Both the position numbers and the translations under genes were made by a program. A stretch of DNA of 64,000 nucleotides from Cephaloticoccus sp. (GTDB taxonomy: Bacteria; Verrucomicrobiota; Verrucomicrobiia; Opitutales; Opitutaceae), in the NCBI GenBank assembly GCA_030833445.1, contig JAURHD010000005.1:62001-126000 (forward strand), in the 5' to 3' direction. Position 1 is the first letter of the stretch. Each line of letters begins with the position of its first letter. The notes beneath the pieces were generated by a model. That model ran no database searches. It worked only from the letters and a program-made list of their open reading frames with translations, and was not told the origin of the DNA. Positions 61,020 through 64,000 of the stretch are shown here, in pieces.

Positions 61020-63377
61020 TTAGAAGCGCGTGCCAAAGGAAAAGTTGAATTGACCACCCTTCTTGGCGGCAGGTTCACTCGTGAGAGGAATGGCATAATC
61101 GAGTCGTAACGGCGCACCCGCCACAAAGAGCTGGATACCGAACCCGACATTATCGTGTAAATTCGACGGATTGAAATCGTAGGCATCGGCATTGACAAAG
61201 CCGGCATCGTAGAAGGCAGCCACCCGAATCGGGCTGACCACATCCATGGAGTATTCCAAACTCAACATACCGTAGGATTTACCGCCCAACAAGAATCCTA
61301 GGCTGTCGCGCGGTCCTACATCATTGTATTCAAATCCACGCAGAGTGTAGGGTCCGCCCATGTAATAGCGGTTGTAGTATGGCACGGCCGGACTGTCCCC
61401 AAAATTGTCGATAACACCGGCACGCGCGATCACGGAGACAACCTGGGCCTGCAGATCGAAGACGGGGTAGAATTGAGCTCCGCGGAACTCCAGTTTGTAA
61501 TAGTCCACATCCCCTCCAAACGGTCCACCAGCCACATCTATGTTAAATTCTACCCGGTTACCGGTCGTGGTGCCGATGATCTTGTCACGGGTGTCGCGGA
61601 CCAACTGCAAACCGACCCGCGATACGCTGTTTTGGCCGGCAGCCACAAATGCGACATTGGGATCAACATCAGAGATTTTAACGACTTCGTAGGTATAAGA
61701 TAGGCGGCCATCAACCAGTTCGAACAAGCGCTTCCGGAGAAACACTTCCGCGCCGGTGGATACTTGGGTGTAATACTGGCTGTCGTAGTCCGAAGAGGTC
61801 CGGTAGACGGTGAAACCAACCGCCAATTGACGTTCAAACAACCAGGGCTCTTCAAAATAAACCAACGCTTCACTTGAGACTGAACCCAATTGCAGACGTA
61901 GGCGGAATTTTTGCCCATCCCCCTGGAAGAAGGAACGACGGTTAAAGAGGTCGAAGTTGCCTTGCGATAATTCCGCAAAAACGGTGGCGCGTTCCAATGA
62001 ACTGAAGCCCGCACCGAAAGTCAGATTACCCGTGCGAGCCTCACGCACCGCCACGCGCATATTGCGACGTCCGGGAATGTTGGTCTCCTGCGGTGAAAGC
62101 TGCACGTCGTCAAAGAATCGGGTGTTCTCCAAGCGGAGTTTGCTGATCTTTTCGCGGACGGTATCATAGACGTCACCGGGTCCCAGCACGAGCTCACGCA
62201 GGATTACTATGCTCTTGGTCTTGGTGTTACCCTCGATGCTGATCGATTCTACGTTAAATTTTTCACTCTCCTGAATCTGATATTCGATATCGATGTTACC
62301 CGTTTCGATATTCGGCTTCCGCACCAAACGGGTGCGGGTATCCAAGTAGCCAGACGTCCCGTAGAAGTCGTCCATGCGCTCGACGTCCTTGTCGAGTTTG
62401 GACGGGGCGAAAATCATGCCGGTCCGCTGCCGCAGGACCCGCTTCAAGAGATTGGGATCATAGATCTTCGCCCCGGTAACCTCAACCTGGCCGATTCGAT
62501 ACTGCCGGCCCTCATTGACCTTGATGGTGACAACCAGTTTTGAAGGACTGGGGTAACTGAAATTGATATCATCCTGCAAAATTTCGACGTCCAGGTAGCC
62601 TTCTTCGCGGTAGAAATCGCGGACCTTTTCCAAATCTTCCTCAAACAGGTCGTCTTTGAAACGGCCGGTGCCGGTCAACCATGACAGGAACCACCAGCGC
62701 TTGGTCTCCATCTCTTTGCGCAACCGACGGGTTTTCACGTGCTCATTGCCCAGAAAACGAATGTCGGCAATCTTTGTGCGGGCATTTTCCCGAATGTTAA
62801 AAATTACGGTGCCGAAACCACTGCTGCGATCGCGCTCAATGGTATAATTTACCGAGACCTGATTGTAACCGGTCTTTTGGTAATATTCACGGATCTTCTC
62901 CGAGTCCTCCTTGATCTGTCTTTCGTCCAAAGCCATGTTTGGCCGAGTCTTGATTTCCTTGTCCAGACGCTTGGCCCGCACCTTATTGTTGCCTTCATAG
63001 CGAACGGATAAAACCCGGAATTTCGGGGTCACTTCCACCACCAGATTGAATACTCCCGGTGAGGCAGTCTCCCGCTTTACCTCAATAAATTCGAACAATC
63101 CGGTGCGATAGAGTGCCCGGATGTCGTTATCGATCATGGCATCATCCAGCACCCCACCCTCGCGGATTTGCATGTTGGCCCGGACTATTTCTTCACTGAC
63201 ATTGGCGGTGCCCAGAAATTTGACGGTGATCGTGCCAACTTGGTAGGCATTCTGGCCCTCTTTTGTTTGCGAAGGGACTTGGGCGGACATGCGCAACCCG
63301 CTGCCAATCAGCATGAATAAAAAGACGAAGCAAGAACAGGCGACCCTGTAATAAGGGTTACTGAGTGTAGTTTTCAA
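61020..63377 (-). CDS. bamA: Outer membrane protein assembly factor BamA
   Basis: 785 residues starting at TTG, overlapping the dnaB stop by 20 bases. A signal peptide with FVFLFMLIGSGLRMSA is followed by POTRA domains (about 45-420, for example ALYRTGLFEFIEVKRE and GYNQVSVNYTIERD) and a 16-strand barrel ending NFSFGTRF with the terminal Phe. The barrel surface motif GGPYTLRGFEYNDVGPRD (RGF) is present. It inserts beta-barrel proteins into the outer membrane. Confidence 0.96.
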   Translation of the reverse strand: MKTTLSNPYYRVACSCFVFLFMLIGSGLRMSAQVPSQTKEGQNAYQVGTITVKFLGTANVSEEIVRANMQIREGGVLDDAMIDNDIRALYRTGLFEFIEVKRETASPGVFNLVVEVTPKFRVLSVRYEGNNKVRAKRLDKEIKTRPNMALDERQIKEDSEKIREYYQKTGYNQVSVNYTIERDRSSGFGTVIFNIRENARTKIADIRFLGNEHVKTRRLRKEMETKRWWFLSWLTGTGRFKDDLFEEDLEKVRDFYREEGYLDVEILQDDINFSYPSPSKLVVTIKVNEGRQYRIGQVEVTGAKIYDPNLLKRVLRQRTGMIFAPSKLDKDVERMDDFYGTSGYLDTRTRLVRKPNIETGNIDIEYQIQESEKFNVESISIEGNTKTKSIVILRELVLGPGDVYDTVREKISKLRLENTRFFDDVQLSPQETNIPGRRNMRVAVREARTGNLTFGAGFSSLERATVFAELSQGNFDLFNRRSFFQGDGQKFRLRLQLGSVSSEALVYFEEPWLFERQLAVGFTVYRTSSDYDSQYYTQVSTGAEVFLRKRLFELVDGRLSYTYEVVKISDVDPNVAFVAAGQNSVSRVGLQLVRDTRDKIIGTTTGNRVEFNIDVAGGPFGGDVDYYKLEFRGAQFYPVFDLQAQVVSVIARAGVIDNFGDSPAVPYYNRYYMGGPYTLRGFEYNDVGPRDSLGFLLGGKSYGMLSLEYSMDVVSPIRVAAFYDAGFVNADAYDFNPSNLHDNVGFGIQLFVAGAPLRLDYAIPLTSEPAAKKGGQFNFSFGTRF

Positions 63378-64000
63378 AGCGGGTGATGTCTCTAAGGAAA
63401 GTGAGCTTCAATTCTCCTACCGGGCCGTTTCGCGACTTGGCAACGATTAACTCCGCCGAATCGGCGGCAACCTGGAACTTTTCATCGGCATCTTTGGGTC
63501 GGGCAAGCATGAGGACAACGTCGGCATCCTGCTCGATCGATCCGGATTCGCGCAAATCGGCCAGTTTTGGCGTGCGGTTTTCCTTCTCGGACGAGCGGTT
63601 CAGCTGACTTAATACAAGGACCGGCACATCAAGTTCCTTCGCCAATGCTTTTAATCCACGAGAAGCTTCCGCCACCTGTTGTTCACGTGGAACCTTTGGG
63701 TCCGTCGGACTGAGCAATTGCAGGTAATCGACAATAATGAACCCCAGTTTGGATCGGGCGTGGACCCGCCGGGCCTTGGCCCGCAATTCCATGATCGAAA
63801 GGTGGCTCGAATCATCGATAAAGATGGGTGATTTAGAGAATTCGTCGGCGGCTTCCAACAAGCGTTGCTGTTCATTGCCATTTTTGGACAACAGGCCCTC
63901 CCGCAGGAGCTTCATGTTAATCCGGGCCCGCGAACAAAGCATGCGCAAGGCCAGCTGAGCCGCACTCATTTCGAGCGAGAATACGAGGGTGGCCGCCCGC
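63358..64000 (-). CDS. dnaB: Replicative DNA helicase DnaB, C-terminal part
   Basis: The 5' end lies beyond the window; the frame is open to position 64000 (VFSLEMSAAQLALRML at the edge). Visible RecA-like core motifs: FIIVDYLQLL (Walker B), VPVLVLSQLNRS, LADLRESGSIEQDADVVLML and a C-terminal KSRNGPVGELKLTF. It unwinds DNA at the replication fork. The stop overlaps the bamA start. Confidence 0.95.
   Translation of the reverse strand, partial: RAATLVFSLEMSAAQLALRMLCSRARINMKLLREGLLSKNGNEQQRLLEAADEFSKSPIFIDDSSHLSIMELRAKARRVHARSKLGFIIVDYLQLLSPTDPKVPREQQVAEASRGLKALAKELDVPVLVLSQLNRSSEKENRTPKLADLRESGSIEQDADVVLMLARPKDADEKFQVAADSAELIVAKSRNGPVGELKLTFLRDITRFENYTQ

Overview
The window looks like a piece of a Verrucomicrobiota chromosome, most likely from the Opitutae/Opitutales side. 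This is inferred from content: a gene resembling the Planctomycetes/Verrucomicrobia-restricted family TIGR04138, a TIGR03067-like protein, a complete diderm envelope set (bamA, skp, lpxD, heptose genes, ExbB/ExbD/TonB), fused Bat proteins and the order rpmI-rplT-pheS-pheT-gatC-gatA-gatB. No integrase, transposase, phage gene or CRISPR array is visible. Almost everything reads as vertically inherited core or near-core sequence with short intergenic spaces and many ATGA overlaps.

Layout. 1-4.6 kb (minus): a signalling operon with a receiver-kinase hybrid, an atypical ketosynthase, a multi-TM sensor kinase and the start of a receiver-like protein. 4.7-8 kb: rmuC, small proteins, a MOSC protein and a release-factor-like GGQ protein. 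8-15.1 kb (plus): MoxR-DUF58-BatA-BatB/C-BatD/E aerotolerance-type operon. 15-30.7 kb: housekeeping and small-molecule genes (NUDIX, LOG, gluQ, moaB-like, a MIF-like tautomerase with an in-frame stop, MazG-like, BASS transporter, Hsp20, rlmJ, YhcH, DUF4412, phosphoesterase, DUF192, M24 peptidase, heptose kinase and phosphatase, corA). 30.8-35.8 kb: Fpg-like glycosylase, an AraC / phytanoyl-CoA-dioxygenase-like / SGNH cluster, tlyA and nadK. 35.8-41.5 kb: EF-hand protein, DUF3445, M16 peptidase, TIGR04138-like protein, Fur-like regulator and a Tat-exported superoxide dismutase. 41.6-49.1 kb (minus): GatCAB, PheST, L20 and L35. 49.3-49.8 kb: tRNA-Lys, tRNA-Thr and tRNA-Gln. 50.1-55 kb (plus): ExbB-ExbD-ExbD-TonB-TPR and two anchored coiled-coil proteins, then a strong terminator and tRNA-Pro. 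55.2-64 kb: HTH-MBL fusion, pyrE, Deg-type protease, prs, lpxD, skp, bamA and the 3' part of dnaB.

How it fits together. Envelope biogenesis is the main theme: BamA and Skp for outer-membrane proteins, LpxD for lipid A, HldA/GmhB for the LPS core, a Deg protease for envelope quality control, and a TonB-type energy-transduction operon. Translation is the second theme: GatCAB amidates misacylated tRNAs, GluQ acts on tRNA-Asp, and PheST, L20, L35, four tRNAs, RlmJ and TlyA accompany it. The most unusual items are the kinase/ketosynthase/kinase operon whose ketosynthase has both catalytic His positions replaced, the tautomerase gene with TAA at codon 3, a short duplicated element at matching distance before two start codons, a Fur-like protein and an Fpg-like protein that have lost zinc ligands, and the seven-gene ExbB/TonB operon with two unrecognised coiled-coil membrane proteins.
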